Source: Renibacterium sp.
GTDB lineage: Bacteria > Actinomycetota > Actinomycetes > Actinomycetales > Micrococcaceae
DNA length: 64,000 nt
Assembly (NCBI GenBank): GCA_017419405.1
Contig: JAFOLH010000001.1
Location: 372,001 to 436,000 of the forward strand
Direction: 5' to 3'
Below the pieces are notes generated by a model. The model was given only the letters and a program-made list of their open reading frames with translations, was not told where the DNA came from and did not search any database. Position numbers and translations under genes: made by a program. Positions 17,303 to 26,755 of the stretch are shown here, one piece after another (positions within the stretch are counted from its first letter, which is position 1; every line of letters starts with the position of its first letter).

Positions 17303-18373
17303 CTAGACCAGGGGGATCCAGGCTTCTTTGAGCCATTGTTTGCGCCGGAAGTCCCGGGCCGAGATCCTGACCTGGTCCGGGTACACGGAAACTTGCAAAC
17401 CGGTGTTCTCCAGCCGGTCCAAGGCCTTTTCCCCGCCGGTGCCGTTGTCCGTGTAGAGGGTTTCGATGGCGCCCGTATTGAACACCTGGAAACCGAGCAG
17501 ATTGCCGCTGCCGGGTACCGTGCGCCGGACTTCCCAATCGGCCAGGGTGAGTGCCCAGTGGGTGTGCGAACTGAACAGGAAGACATTCGGGTACGGGCCC
17601 AGAATGCCCAATAGCCGATCCGCCTGCAGGTAGTCCGCCGAGTAGAGCTTGTTCCTGGTTCCGGAGACGGTGTCCGGCAACGGGTGGTGGCTGAACACCA
17701 TGACCGGCTTGCCGCGGGCGGCCCAGAAAGCCAAGCGCTCCTGCAGCCAAGCCAACTGCGCATCGCTCAGCCAGACTTCGTCCCATTTGCTTGCGTCGTG
17801 GTACTTCATGTACTTCTCGGTACCCAGGATCAGCCCGGGAACGCCGCCGAGTGAGATTTCGGTGTAGACCTGGTCGCGTCCGGTGAACTTGTAGAAGCTA
17901 TTGAACAGCGACGCTTCAGTGGTGCCGTTGGGCCAACCGGCTTGGTTGAGCGTGTTCGGGTCTTTGTATTTGGGCACATAGAACTCGTGGTTGCCGATGC
18001 CCCAATGCACCTGCCCGGCGTGCGGGTGTTCGTCGAGGGTCTTGCGGACCGCAGCGTACTCGAAATCGTAGCCGCGAGGCGTGATGTCGCCGTTGACCAC
18101 CAGGCCGGTGCTGCGCGGATTGGTGCTGGACATGTCATCCAGCGCGCGGCCGAAGTCGCCGAGGTCGCCTTGGACGTCGCTGATCACATTGAAGCTGCTC
18201 AGTGCCGGGCCGGGATCGGTGCTCGCGGACCCGGAGACGGAAGCGGTACGGCTTGGGCTGGCGTTGGCCGGAGTCGCGGCGGCGACTGCGGCGCCGGCAA
18301 GCGCGGCGATGGAAGCAGCCATCGCGTTCCGGCGGGATAGCGGGGAGCGGCTCGGGAAGGTCGGTCCTGGCAT
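17303..18373 (-). CDS. Tat-exported calcineurin-like metallophosphoesterase
   Basis: 356 residues. The N-terminus has a twin-arginine signal (SRRNAM at 13-18, hydrophobic run to about 33, predicted cleavage after ANA at 38). The metallophosphoesterase motifs follow in order: SDVQGD (65-70), NGD (94-96), GNHE (127-130), SHH (228-230) and SSHTH (268-272). Motif I reads D-x-Q where the superfamily usually has D-x-H. The enzyme should act outside the membrane on phosphate mono- or diesters, substrate unknown. Next gene on the same strand is 121 nt upstream. Confidence 0.88.
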   Translation of the reverse strand: MPGPTFPSRSPLSRRNAMAASIAALAGAAVAAATPANASPSRTASVSGSASTDPGPALSSFNVISDVQGDLGDFGRALDDMSSTNPRSTGLVVNGDITPRGYDFEYAAVRKTLDEHPHAGQVHWGIGNHEFYVPKYKDPNTLNQAGWPNGTTEASLFNSFYKFTGRDQVYTEISLGGVPGLILGTEKYMKYHDASKWDEVWLSDAQLAWLQERLAFWAARGKPVMVFSHHPLPDTVSGTRNKLYSADYLQADRLLGILGPYPNVFLFSSHTHWALTLADWEVRRTVPGSGNLLGFQVFNTGAIETLYTDNGTGGEKALDRLENTGLQVSVYPDQVRISARDFRRKQWLKEAWIPLV

Positions 18374-18494
18374 GATTCAGTGGCCTTTCGATTCGAAAGT
18401 GGTGCGGACACCACGAACCTATGCGGGCCATGTGAACATGTTCCAAACTTGTCATGACATCTTTGAGGATGCCGCCGTCGGGGAGGCCGACGGC

Positions 18495-19139
18495 TCAGAG
18501 GCCCACCTCGGCGGTCTGCAGCAGTGCGACGGCGTCCGGTTGCCCTTCAAAGGTCACCAAGGCGTGTTCCGTGCGACCGTGCGCGTGCATCAGCAGCTCG
18601 CCCGGCTCGCCGACGATCGCCACGGAGACCGGAGCGCGTTTGGCCACATGCCGCGGCCCGGAGGGCTGCACCAGGACAATGCCCAGGTCCACGCCCCGGT
18701 AGAGGATCGCCGCACGTTTGACCAGCTCGGACCACAGGGCGTTCGAATATTCTTCGTCGAGCGCCCGGGGAGCCCAACGGTCCGTGGCGCGTCGGACGTC
18801 CTCGGTGTGCACGAAGTATTCGATCAGGTTCGAGCTTTCGTCGACCGCTTTGATCCGCATCGGGGACAGCGCCGGAGGACCGGAGCGGAACTGTTCCACC
18901 AGCCGTGCGTAGGCATCGGCAGTGGAGGATTTCGCGGCCAATTTCCGGGTCGATGCGTCAGAAGCGCGGGCAAAGGCCCGCAGGATCAAGCCGAGCCCGA
19001 CGCCGGCATTCCGCTCCCGCAGGAACAGGTGTGCGGCCAGTTCTTGGGTGCGCCAGCCGGTGCACAGGGTAGCGGCGTCCGGGCCGGCTGCGAGCAGCGT
19101 TTCGGCCAGGACTTCGCGGGAAGGATCTACAAAATGCAT
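18495..19139 (-). CDS. TIGR03085/mycothiol-dependent maleylpyruvate-isomerase-like protein
   Basis: 214 residues. The N-terminal helix bundle of the DinB/MDMPI type contains CTGWRTQELAAHLFLRERNAG, and the middle has NLIEYFVHTEDVRRA with the conserved HxxD. The C-terminal part, about 125-214, is the small domain typical of TIGR03085 proteins. This family is restricted to actinobacteria and has metal-binding His residues; the reaction is unknown. The ATG at 19139 is chosen because the family begins MxFVxxER-like at this point. Longer frames run into the hisI promoter. Confidence 0.8.
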   Translation of the reverse strand: MHFVDPSREVLAETLLAAGPDAATLCTGWRTQELAAHLFLRERNAGVGLGLILRAFARASDASTRKLAAKSSTADAYARLVEQFRSGPPALSPMRIKAVDESSNLIEYFVHTEDVRRATDRWAPRALDEEYSNALWSELVKRAAILYRGVDLGIVLVQPSGPRHVAKRAPVSVAIVGEPGELLMHAHGRTEHALVTFEGQPDAVALLQTAEVGL

Positions 19140-19249
19140 CACTTGTGAAATTAGCACGATCTGGCCGCAAAATCCCGGTCCGAACCGCCGGGGATGAAGT
19201 TGTTCTACCGCGGCCCGCCGACGACGCGGCGAATGCCGCCGGATACCAA

Positions 19250-19255
19250 TAGAAT
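19250..19255 (+). promoter_or_regulatory. -10 box TAGAAT of leaderless hisI
   Basis: TAGAAT ends 7 nt before the ATG at 19263. The GAAAGG directly touching the ATG is too close to serve as a ribosome site. Confidence 0.6.
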
Positions 19256-19262
19256 TGAAAGG

Positions 19263-19670
19263 ATGCCCGCAGAAATCAGCTCCGACAATGAACAGCTTCC
19301 GGTGAAAATCGCCGAACGGCTCAAACGCGACCCGGCAGGTCTGGTCGCCGCCGTGGTCCAGCAATTCGACAGCAAAGAAGTGCTGATGCTCGGCTGGATG
19401 AACGATGAAGCATTGCAGCGCACACTCAGCACCGGCCGGGTCACTTTCTTTTCCCGGTCCCGGCAGGAATTCTGGCGCAAGGGCGACACCTCAGGCCACA
19501 TCCAACTGGTCAAGTCGGTGGCCTTGGACTGCGACGGCGATGCGCTGCTGATCACCGTCGACCAGCACGGGCCGGCCTGCCACACCGGCACCCGAAGTTG
19601 CTTCGACGGCCGGTCCTTGCCTGCCGTGGTGCTGACCGCGGAAGACCAGCCTGAAAACCCGAGCCGATGA
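19263..19670 (+). CDS. hisI: phosphoribosyl-AMP cyclohydrolase
   Basis: 135 residues. Third step of histidine synthesis. It has the Mg motif [14 protein letters not shown], the zinc ligands in [13 protein letters not shown], and the early [16 protein letters not shown] and WRKGDTSGH. It is separated from hisEGF by about 2 kb and instead leads the trp genes: its stop lies at or just before the start region of trpE. This couples one histidine step to tryptophan gene expression. Confidence 0.96.
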   Translation: MPAEISSDNEQLPVKIAERLKRDPAGLVAAVVQQFDSKEVLMLGWMNDEALQRTLSTGRVTFFSRSRQEFWRKGDTSGHIQLVKSVALDCDGDALLITVDQHGPACHTGTRSCFDGRSLPAVVLTAEDQPENPSR

Positions 19671-19690
19671 GCACGAAGGAAACCCCCACC

Positions 19691-21310
19691 ATGCCGGCAG
19701 CCGCCCGCCCAAGCCAGGCCCGCCTGGGCCAGATCAGCCCGAGCCTCGAAGAATTCCGGGTGCTCGCCCGGAACCACCGGGTGATCCCGGTGACGCTGCG
19801 GGTGCTCGCCGATTCGCACACGCCGATCGGCTTGTACCGGGCTTTGGCCGACGGGGCACCGGGCACTTTCCTGATGGAATCCGCGGCTCCCGGCGGAGTC
19901 TGGTCGCAGCACTCGTTCATCGGGGTCCGTTCCCGGGCCACGTTGACCACCGCCGACGGCCAGGCCCATTGGATCGGCGAGCCTCCGGTCGGCGTGCCGC
20001 TGGACGGCAATCCGGTGCAGGCACTCGCGCGGACCGTCGAACTGCTGCAGACCGAACGGTTCGCCGGCCTGCCGCCATTCACTTCCGGGATGGTCGGCTT
20101 CCTGGGCTGGGAGTCGGTGCGGCACTGGGAGAAGCTGCCCCATCCGCCGGTGGACGACTTGGGCCTGCCGGAGTTGGCGATGAACCTGGTCAGCGATATG
20201 GCGGTGCATGACAACACCGACGGTTCGGTGCTGCTGATCGCGAATGCGATCAATTTCGACGGCAGCGACGAGCGGGTCGACGAAGCCTGGCAGGACGCGG
20301 TGCAGCGCGTGGACGAGATGCTTTCCGCGATGGGCGCGCCGCTGCGTCAGCCGGTCAGCACCGTGGCCGCTGCCGGAGACCCGGCCGACGACGAGGCAGG
20401 CTTCCGGGCCGCGGTCCAGGAACGCTGGGACGAGGCCGAGTACCTCGGCGCGATCAAACTGGGCAAAGCAGCGATCGTGGACGGCGAAGTTTTCCAGGTG
20501 GTGATTTCCCGGCGCTTCGAAATGGCGAACGCGGCCACGCCGCTGGATGTCTACCGGATGCTGCGGGCCTCGAATCCCAGCCCCTACATGTACCTCTACA
20601 GCTTCGTCGATGCGCAGGGGAACGACTACGCGATCGTGGGATCTTCGCCGGAAGCCCTGGTCACGGTCACCGGGGACGAGGTGATCACCCATCCGATTGC
20701 CGGCTCGCGGCCGCGGGGGAAAACCGTGGAGGCGGATCAGGCACTCGCCGAGGACCTGCTCGCGGACGAAAAGGAACGGGCCGAGCACCTGATGCTGGTG
20801 GATTTGGCCCGCAACGACATCTCCAAGGTCTGCCTGCCCGGTAGCGTGGACGTCACCCAGTTCATGGAGGTGGAACGGTTCAGCCACATCATGCACCTGG
20901 TCTCCACCGTGGTCGGCACGCTGTCTCCGGAGAAGACCGCCTACGACACGCTGGCCGCGACCTTCCCGGCCGGCACGCTCTCCGGTGCGCCGAAGCCGCG
21001 GGCCATGCGGCTCCTGGACGAATTGGAACCGCACCGGCGCGGACTCTACGGCGGAGTGGTCGGGTACCTGGATTTCGCCGGCAATATGGATACCGCGATC
21101 ACCATCCGCACCGCATTGCTCCGCGACGGCGTAGCCTATGTACAGGCCGGCGGCGGCATCGTCGCGGATTCCCAGGACGCGGCTGAAGCCTTGGAAACCG
21201 TGAACAAAGCGGCAGCGCCGCTGCGCGCAGTGTATTCGGCGCAGCGGCTGCAGGTGTTCGAGGCGTCCGCCGCGAAAGCCGGCGAAACGAAGGGTTCTTC
21301 CGATGACTGA
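19691..21310 (+). CDS. trpE: anthranilate synthase component I
   Basis: 539 residues. The N-terminal domain carries the Trp-feedback region FLMESAAPGG, and the C-terminal chorismate-binding domain has HPIAGSRPRGK, LVDLARNDIS and PAGTLSGAPKPRAM. It converts chorismate plus ammonia (from TrpG, not in this window) to anthranilate. AAGGAA at 19676-19681 lies 9 nt before the ATG at 19691. The ATG at 19667, overlapping the hisI stop as ATGA, is the alternative (547 residues). Its 3' end overlaps the next gene by 8 nt. Confidence 0.95.
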   Translation: MPAAARPSQARLGQISPSLEEFRVLARNHRVIPVTLRVLADSHTPIGLYRALADGAPGTFLMESAAPGGVWSQHSFIGVRSRATLTTADGQAHWIGEPPVGVPLDGNPVQALARTVELLQTERFAGLPPFTSGMVGFLGWESVRHWEKLPHPPVDDLGLPELAMNLVSDMAVHDNTDGSVLLIANAINFDGSDERVDEAWQDAVQRVDEMLSAMGAPLRQPVSTVAAAGDPADDEAGFRAAVQERWDEAEYLGAIKLGKAAIVDGEVFQVVISRRFEMANAATPLDVYRMLRASNPSPYMYLYSFVDAQGNDYAIVGSSPEALVTVTGDEVITHPIAGSRPRGKTVEADQALAEDLLADEKERAEHLMLVDLARNDISKVCLPGSVDVTQFMEVERFSHIMHLVSTVVGTLSPEKTAYDTLAATFPAGTLSGAPKPRAMRLLDELEPHRRGLYGGVVGYLDFAGNMDTAITIRTALLRDGVAYVQAGGGIVADSQDAAEALETVNKAAAPLRAVYSAQRLQVFEASAAKAGETKGSSDD

Positions 21311-21986
21311 TCCAAAAGGCGTCAAGCCCGCCGAGGCAGCGGACGGCGACAGCATGCCGGCCGAAGCCGCGCCGGAACACCACTCGGCTGCGGCCCCGCT
21401 CGCCTGGTACCGGAGGAAATCGATCCTGGTGCTGGCCGCGTTGCTGTTCGCGGCTGTGGCTTTCGGCGCGAGCACGCAGACCTGGCTGCACGTTTCAGCG
21501 AACCAGGGCGCGATCCGGGCCGACAACATCGCGATTCCGGGGTCCAAAGCAGCCACCGCGGTCACGGCCTTGACCCTGGTCTCGGCCGCGGGGGCACTGG
21601 CCCTGTCGATCTCCGGCCGGGTGGGCCGGATCATCGCGGGCAGCATCGTTTTCCTCGCCGGCATCGGGGTCGCAGCCACCGCGATCGCGGTCCTGGCGGA
21701 TCCGAAAGGTTCGGCCAATGGCCCGCTCGGCGCGCAGATCGGCGTCACCGGAATCCCGATCGAGGCCAGCACCACGCCTTTGGTCTGGGCCGCCCTGGTG
21801 GCCGGTGTGCTGCTGAGCTTCACCGCGATCGCGGTGCTGGTCTGGGGACGCAACTGGGCCGGATCGAAAAAATACAGCTACCGACGGGCCGCCCAGGCGC
21901 AACCGGAGGGCGAGCCGCTGGACGACATCGACAGCTGGGACCGGCTCAGCCGGGGCGACGATCCGACCAATCCGCAGCGTGCCTGA
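21303..21986 (+). CDS. Trp-biosynthesis-associated membrane protein (TIGR02234-like)
   Basis: 227 residues. A charged N-terminus of about 35 residues is followed by four hydrophobic helices: near 40-60 ([16 protein letters not shown]), 78-100, 108-130 and 160-183 ([21 protein letters not shown]). The last two helices flank a short loop with [13 protein letters not shown]. The tail is polar with [16 protein letters not shown]. This matches the actinobacterial membrane protein always found in trp operons. Its role is unknown. It overlaps trpE by 8 nt. Confidence 0.85.
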   Translation: MTDPKGVKPAEAADGDSMPAEAAPEHHSAAAPLAWYRRKSILVLAALLFAAVAFGASTQTWLHVSANQGAIRADNIAIPGSKAATAVTALTLVSAAGALALSISGRVGRIIAGSIVFLAGIGVAATAIAVLADPKGSANGPLGAQIGVTGIPIEASTTPLVWAALVAGVLLSFTAIAVLVWGRNWAGSKKYSYRRAAQAQPEGEPLDDIDSWDRLSRGDDPTNPQRA

Positions 21987-22091
21987 GCCGGTCCGGCTGC
22001 CTACGGTCCGGCCCGAGGTGCGGATACTCCGGGGCAATCTGGCAGAATGTAAGCGAAGCAAACGACAACCGCTACCTCTTCAGGAGAGATC

Positions 22092-22370
22092 ATGAGCAGC
22101 AAGACCACCACGACCAACGCCTCCACCGCTACCGAGCCGGTGCAGCGTGCGGTGGTGGAGAGCCACGGCAGCAGCCCGGCAGCCTGGACCACGGTCTTCG
22201 TGGCGCTCGCCGGCGCCCTGGTCTGCTCGATCGCCTTCGTCTTCGCGAACACGCCGTTGTTCATCGTCGGCCTGGTGGTCATGGTGATCGGCGGGATCAT
22301 CGGAATCGTGATGCGCAAGATGGGCTTCGGCGTCGGCGGATCCAGGGTCAAGCAGACGTCGGGCCACTGA
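22092..22370 (+). CDS. small two-helix membrane protein of the trp operon (DUF6704-like)
   Basis: 92 residues. A Thr/Ser-rich start is followed by [14 protein letters not shown], then two membrane helices (about 34-52 and 56-72) and a basic tail. The HG-x-S-PAAW piece is the mark of a short actinobacterial family found between the trp-associated membrane protein and trpC. AGGAGAGA lies a few bases before the ATG. Function unknown. A CAGAAT box about 45 nt upstream could be an internal promoter. trpC starts 2 nt after its stop. Confidence 0.8.
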   Translation: MSSKTTTTNASTATEPVQRAVVESHGSSPAAWTTVFVALAGALVCSIAFVFANTPLFIVGLVVMVIGGIIGIVMRKMGFGVGGSRVKQTSGH

Positions 22371-22372
22371 GC

Positions 22373-23176
22373 GTGAGCGTTCTCGACGACATCATCGCGG
22401 GAGTCCGCGAGGACCTCGCAGAGCGCCGTGCGCAGCTTCCTCTGGAGCAGCTCCAAGCGCTTGCCGCGGCCCAGCCTGCCGCGCTCGATGGCCTGGCCGC
22501 ATTGCGGAATCCGGGGTTGCAGGTGATCGCCGAAGTCAAGCGGCGCAGCCCGTCCAAAGGGCAGCTTGCCGACATCGCCGACCCGGCCGGGCTCGCCGCG
22601 CAGTACGCGCAAGGCGGAGCATCGGTGATCAGCGTGCTCACTGAGCAACGCCGGTTCGCCGGTTCTCTGGCGGATCTGGACGCCGTGCGCGCCGCCGTGC
22701 GGATCCCGGTGCTGCGCAAGGATTTCACCGTCGACCCCTATCAGATCTGGGAAGCCCGGGCGCATGGTGCAGACCTGGTGCTGCTGATCGTGGCGGCCTT
22801 GGACGACGCGCAGTTGCGCGAGTTCCTGGCGCTGACTGAGGAGCTGGGCATGCAGGCCCTGATCGAGACGCACACCGCCGAGGAAATCGATCGGGCGCTG
22901 GCCCTCGGGGCGAAGATCATCGGCGTCAATGTGCGAAATCTGAAGACCTTGGAAGTGGACAACGCAGTCTTCGCCTCGCTGGCCGGAGCGGTTCCGGCCG
23001 GCAGCGTGCTGGTCGCGGAGTCCGGGGTCAAGACCGCCGACGACGTAGCGCACTACGCGGCGCACGGCGCCACTGCGGTGCTGGTCGGCGAAGCGCTGGT
23101 CAGCTCGGTTGAGCCCGCGGCTACGATCGCGGCTTTCCGGGCCGCAGCGGAGGCGGCGCAAGCGCCGGCCGTCTGA
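22373..23176 (+). CDS. trpC: indole-3-glycerol phosphate synthase
   Basis: A 267-residue TIM barrel. Conserved are [13 protein letters not shown] (catalytic Lys), [35 protein letters not shown] and [12 protein letters not shown]. It decarboxylates and closes CdRP to indole-glycerol phosphate. It is a single-function TrpC without a fused TrpF domain. The start is a GTG 2 nt after the preceding stop. trpB follows 51 nt later. Confidence 0.96.
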   Translation: MSVLDDIIAGVREDLAERRAQLPLEQLQALAAAQPAALDGLAALRNPGLQVIAEVKRRSPSKGQLADIADPAGLAAQYAQGGASVISVLTEQRRFAGSLADLDAVRAAVRIPVLRKDFTVDPYQIWEARAHGADLVLLIVAALDDAQLREFLALTEELGMQALIETHTAEEIDRALALGAKIIGVNVRNLKTLEVDNAVFASLAGAVPAGSVLVAESGVKTADDVAHYAAHGATAVLVGEALVSSVEPAATIAAFRAAAEAAQAPAV

Positions 23177-23227
23177 GTTCCAACTCCGGCAAGCATCACC
23201 TTGTTCGAATCGACTCGAAGGAATCCC

Positions 23228-24562
23228 ATGGCAGAGAACGCCGTCCCCGGCGCCCCCGAAGAGGCAGCGGATGCCTTTCTTTCCGATGCCCGTGCCGACC
23301 GTGGCGCAGCGGCTTCCGGCCCGGCAAGCCTCAAACACGCGAGCGGGCCGTATTTCGGCGAGTACGGCGGCCGTTGGATGCCGGAGTCTTTGATCGCGGC
23401 AATCGACGAACTGGAAGACACCTTCGAAAAGGCCAAGGCGGATCCCGAGTTCCTCGCTGAGATCGCCCGGCTGAACAAGACCTACTCCGGTCGGCCTTCG
23501 ATGCTGACCGAGGCCAAACGCTTCGCCGAATACGCCGGTGGCGCCCGGGTCTTCCTCAAGCGGGAGGATCTCAACCACACCGGTTCGCACAAGATCAACA
23601 ATGTGCTGGGCCAGGCCCTGCTCGCCAAGCGGATGGGCAAGACCCGGATCATCGCGGAGACCGGGGCCGGCCAGCACGGCGTGGCCAGTGCTACCGCCGC
23701 AGCGCTGTTGGGCCTGGAATGCGTGGTGTACATGGGGGCCGAGGACACCCGGCGGCAGTCGCTCAACGTGGCCCGGATGAAACTGCTCGGGGCCACCGTG
23801 GTCCCGGTGACGAACGGCTCGCAGACGCTCAAGGACGCGATCAACGACGCGTTGCGCGACTGGGTCGCGAACGTCGATACCACGCACTACCTGCTCGGCA
23901 CCGCAGCCGGTGCCCACCCGTTCCCGGCGATGGTCAGGTTCTTCCATGAAGTGATCGGCGAGGAGGCCCGGGAGCAGATCCTGGAGCAGACCGGCCGGCT
24001 TCCGGATGCGGTCTGCGCCTGCATCGGCGGCGGATCGAATGCGATCGGCATTTTCCACGGCTTCCTGGATGATCCGGAGGTCGCGATCTACGGTTTCGAA
24101 GCCGGCGGCGACGGGGTGGAAACCGGACGGCACGCCGCCACGATCACGCTCGGCCGCCCGGGCGTGCTGCACGGCGCCCGGTCCTATCTGATGCAGGATG
24201 AAGACGGCCAGACCGTGGAATCGCATTCCATTTCGGCCGGGTTGGACTATCCCGGCGTGGGCCCGGAGCATTCTTACCTGGCGGACATCGGCCGGGTCGC
24301 CTACGAGCCGGTCACCGACGCCGAAGCCATGGAAGCATTCCGGTTGCTCTGCCGGACCGAAGGCATCATCCCGGCGATCGAATCCGCGCATGCTTTGGCC
24401 GGTGCGATGCGGGTCGGCAAGCGGCTGACCGAAGGCCTCGCCGATCCGCAGCAGGTGATTCTGCTGGTCAACCTCTCCGGCCGCGGCGACAAGGACGTGG
24501 GCACTGCCGCCGAATGGTTCGATTTGATCGACGCGGACGCTTCCGAAGGAGTGGAAAAATGA
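23228..24562 (+). CDS. trpB: tryptophan synthase, beta subunit
   Basis: A 444-residue PLP enzyme. The N-terminal 36 residues are a variable acidic extension. [14 protein letters not shown] begins the conserved part. The PLP lysine is K122 in [10 protein letters not shown], and the phosphate loop [10 protein letters not shown] and [11 protein letters not shown] are present. It joins indole (from TrpA) and serine. CGAAGGAA just before the ATG at 23228 supports this start over a TTG at 23201. Its stop overlaps trpA by 4 nt (ATGA). Confidence 0.97.
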   Translation: MAENAVPGAPEEAADAFLSDARADRGAAASGPASLKHASGPYFGEYGGRWMPESLIAAIDELEDTFEKAKADPEFLAEIARLNKTYSGRPSMLTEAKRFAEYAGGARVFLKREDLNHTGSHKINNVLGQALLAKRMGKTRIIAETGAGQHGVASATAAALLGLECVVYMGAEDTRRQSLNVARMKLLGATVVPVTNGSQTLKDAINDALRDWVANVDTTHYLLGTAAGAHPFPAMVRFFHEVIGEEAREQILEQTGRLPDAVCACIGGGSNAIGIFHGFLDDPEVAIYGFEAGGDGVETGRHAATITLGRPGVLHGARSYLMQDEDGQTVESHSISAGLDYPGVGPEHSYLADIGRVAYEPVTDAEAMEAFRLLCRTEGIIPAIESAHALAGAMRVGKRLTEGLADPQQVILLVNLSGRGDKDVGTAAEWFDLIDADASEGVEK

Positions 24563-25407
24563 GCATCGGGGACCAGCTGGCACGGAGCAAGGCAGCGGCC
24601 GCGATCGACCGGGCGCATGCGGCCGGCCGCACCGCGCTGATCGGGTACCTTCCGGCTGGCTATCCGGATGTGCAGAGCACCATCGACGCCGGGGTCGCGA
24701 TGGCCCGCAACGGGGTGGACTTGATCGAGATCGGGGTGCCGTACTCCGATCCGGTGATGGACGGGCCGGTGATCCAAGCGGCTACCACGGAAGCGCTCGC
24801 CAACGGATTCAAAGTTTCCAGCGTGTTCGACGTGGTCGCCGGGATCACCGCGGTCAGCGACGTCGCGGTTCTGGTGATGACGTATTGGAACCCGGTGATG
24901 CAAATGGGCGTGCGCGAATTCGCGGAACGGTTGGCTGCAGCCGGGGGAGCCGGCTTGATCACGCCGGATCTGATCCCGGATGAAGCAGCCGAGTGGCTCG
25001 CCGCTTCGGACGAATTCGGCCTGGACCGGGTCTTCCTGGTGGCGCCTTCGTCCAGCCCGGAACGTTTGGCCAGCACGGTTGCTGCCAGCCGGGGATTCGT
25101 CTACGCGGTATCCGTGATGGGCGTGACCGGAACGCGGCAGAATGTCTCCTCGAGTGCGCAGTCCCTGGTCGAGAAAACCCGACGGGCCGGCGCGCAGCGG
25201 GTCTGCGTGGGCCTGGGCGTCAGCCACGCCGGGCACGTGCGTGAAATCGGAAGCTATGCCGACGGGGTTATTGTGGGCACAGCGCTGGTGGCCGCAATCC
25301 GCGATGGCGGGGTGGCCGCCGTCGCGCACCTGACCGAAGAACTCAGCGCGGGAACTCCGCGCGAGACCCTTGCAGAAACACCTCGGCAATTCCCGGAAGG
25401 CCAATGA
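24559..25407 (+). CDS. trpA: tryptophan synthase, alpha subunit
   Basis: A 282-residue TIM barrel. The catalytic residues E57 ([11 protein letters not shown]) and D68 (MDGPVIQ) are present, with [13 protein letters not shown] and [10 protein letters not shown] further on. It cleaves indole-glycerol phosphate to indole and glyceraldehyde-3-P in the TrpAB complex. It overlaps trpB by 4 nt. lgt begins 2 nt after its stop, a linkage conserved in actinobacteria. Confidence 0.97.
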   Translation: MSIGDQLARSKAAAAIDRAHAAGRTALIGYLPAGYPDVQSTIDAGVAMARNGVDLIEIGVPYSDPVMDGPVIQAATTEALANGFKVSSVFDVVAGITAVSDVAVLVMTYWNPVMQMGVREFAERLAAAGGAGLITPDLIPDEAAEWLAASDEFGLDRVFLVAPSSSPERLASTVAASRGFVYAVSVMGVTGTRQNVSSSAQSLVEKTRRAGAQRVCVGLGVSHAGHVREIGSYADGVIVGTALVAAIRDGGVAAVAHLTEELSAGTPRETLAETPRQFPEGQ

Positions 25408-25408
25408 T

Positions 25409-26542
25409 TTGAGCACCTTTGCACTTGCCGGCCAGGCATTGAGCGTTCTGCCCGCCAGCATTCCCAGCCCGACCTGGTCCGGGTTCGAGATCCCGCTGCC
25501 CTGGGGGCAGCTCTCGATCCGTGCCTACGCCCTGTGCATTCTGCTCGGCATCATTGCGGCCTTGTGGCTGACCAGCGTCCGTTGGAAAAAACGCGGTGCT
25601 CCGGAAGGCTCGCTCTGGGACATCGCGATTTGGGCGATCCCGTTCGGGATCGTCGGCGGCCGGCTCTACCATGTGTTCTCCTCGCCAGAAGCCTATTTCG
25701 GTCCGGGATTCAACGGCACCGGTGACCTGTCGAAGATCTTCCGGATCTGGGAAGGCGGCCTGGGCATCTGGGGCGCGGTCCTGCTGGGCGTGGTCGGCGC
25801 CTGGATCGGTTGCCGCCGCGCCGGGGTGAAGATCACTGCGCTCATCGATGCCGCAGCGCCCGGATTGCTGCTGGCCCAGGCCATCGGCCGTTGGGGGAAT
25901 TACTTCAACCAGGAACTCTTCGGCGCGCCCACTACGCTGCCTTGGGGGCTGCAGGTGGATCCGAACAACCCGAATTTCCCGACCGGATACGCTGCGGACA
26001 CACTGTTCCAACCCACCTTCTTGTACGAATCCTTGTGGAACCTGGTCGGCGTGCTGATTCTGCTGCTCATCGACCGCCGGTTCCAACTCCGCCGCGGCCG
26101 GTTGTTCTGGCTCTACGCGATGTACTACACCTTGGGCCGGGTTTGGATCGAAGCGTTGCGCATCGACACTGCGGAACAGATCACCTTCTTCGGCATCACC
26201 ACGCGGTTGAACGTCTGGACGTCGATCTTGGTCTTCCTGGTGGCCCTGGTGGTCTTCCTGGTGCTCAGTTTCACCGGGCGCAAGGACGGATCCGAGGACT
26301 CGGTGCTGCTGCCCGGCCGGGTTCCGGCGGGCGTTGCCGCGGAACCTGCCGAAGCGGCGGGGGAGCCCGAGCTGTCCGAGCTCGATGCCTCGGGCGAAAC
26401 GAGCGTCCAGAATGTGGACAATGCGTCTCACGATGCTGTCGAAGATTCCGCGCGTGGTAATCTCGCCGATAACCCTTCGGAGGTGCAGACCAGCGCCGAA
26501 ACCGAAGCTGGGAACCAGGCCGGAAGCACAGACCGGCTCTGA
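25409..26542 (+). CDS. lgt: prolipoprotein diacylglyceryl transferase
   Basis: 377 residues with seven membrane helices. It transfers diacylglycerol from phosphatidylglycerol to the lipobox cysteine. The Lgt signature GRWGNYFNQELFG is near residue 155-167, and IRAYALCILLGI and YGLGRxWIE-like YTLGRVWIEALR are present. The C-terminal 100 residues are an acidic, Ala/Glu-rich tail beyond the usual Lgt length, common in actinobacteria. I chose TTG at 25409 because GGAAGG lies 8 nt ahead and it starts just after trpA. A TTG at 25370 inside trpA is the alternative. Confidence 0.9.
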   Translation: MSTFALAGQALSVLPASIPSPTWSGFEIPLPWGQLSIRAYALCILLGIIAALWLTSVRWKKRGAPEGSLWDIAIWAIPFGIVGGRLYHVFSSPEAYFGPGFNGTGDLSKIFRIWEGGLGIWGAVLLGVVGAWIGCRRAGVKITALIDAAAPGLLLAQAIGRWGNYFNQELFGAPTTLPWGLQVDPNNPNFPTGYAADTLFQPTFLYESLWNLVGVLILLLIDRRFQLRRGRLFWLYAMYYTLGRVWIEALRIDTAEQITFFGITTRLNVWTSILVFLVALVVFLVLSFTGRKDGSEDSVLLPGRVPAGVAAEPAEAAGEPELSELDASGETSVQNVDNASHDAVEDSARGNLADNPSEVQTSAETEAGNQAGSTDRL

Positions 26543-26619
26543 GCATCCGGCGACAGAACAAAGTCGCCGGAGCGCCTCCCACCGGTTGTGACGGACACCC
26601 GTGCGCACCAGTCTGCAAC

Positions 26620-26647
26620 CTGACGAGTGTGACCGCTGTCATATAAT
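26620..26647 (+). promoter_or_regulatory. promoter of gltBD
   Basis: A perfect TATAAT (26642-26647) with CTGACG 16 bp upstream (26620-26625). This gives an mRNA leader of about 100 nt before the gltB ATG. In that leader GTCCCCTCC (26717-26725) can partly pair with the ribosome-site region GGGGGAAGGAC (26739-26749). Confidence 0.7.
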
Positions 26648-26755
26648 TCCGGTTAAGGAATGCTTTATCAGCTCGGCTGCGTGCCTCTGGCGCGAAGCCC
26701 GAGCGGGGCCAGTGTTGTCCCCTCCGAATGCTCTCTCAGGGGGAAGGACTCAGCT

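Noticed and set aside
15492-17786. 764-codon antisense frame over hisG-hisF
   Set aside because: It crosses the complete hisG and hisF and the palindromic gap before running into the real phosphoesterase region in another frame.
19205-24583. Two antisense open frames of over 850 codons opposite the trp genes
   Set aside because: Same artefact: trpE, trpC and trpB on plus explain the region, and the minus products show no recognisable fold or ribosome site.
25370-25408. lgt starting at the TTG at 25370
   Set aside because: It would overlap trpA by 38 nt without a ribosome site, while TTG 25409 has GGAAGG at the right distance and follows trpA directly.
26660-26755. gltB starting at the ATG at 26660, or a glutamine riboswitch in the leader
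   Set aside because: The 32 extra residues do not resemble GltB propeptides, the start at 26756 has a good ribosome site, and the leader lacks the conserved blocks I know for the glnA/glutamine aptamer.
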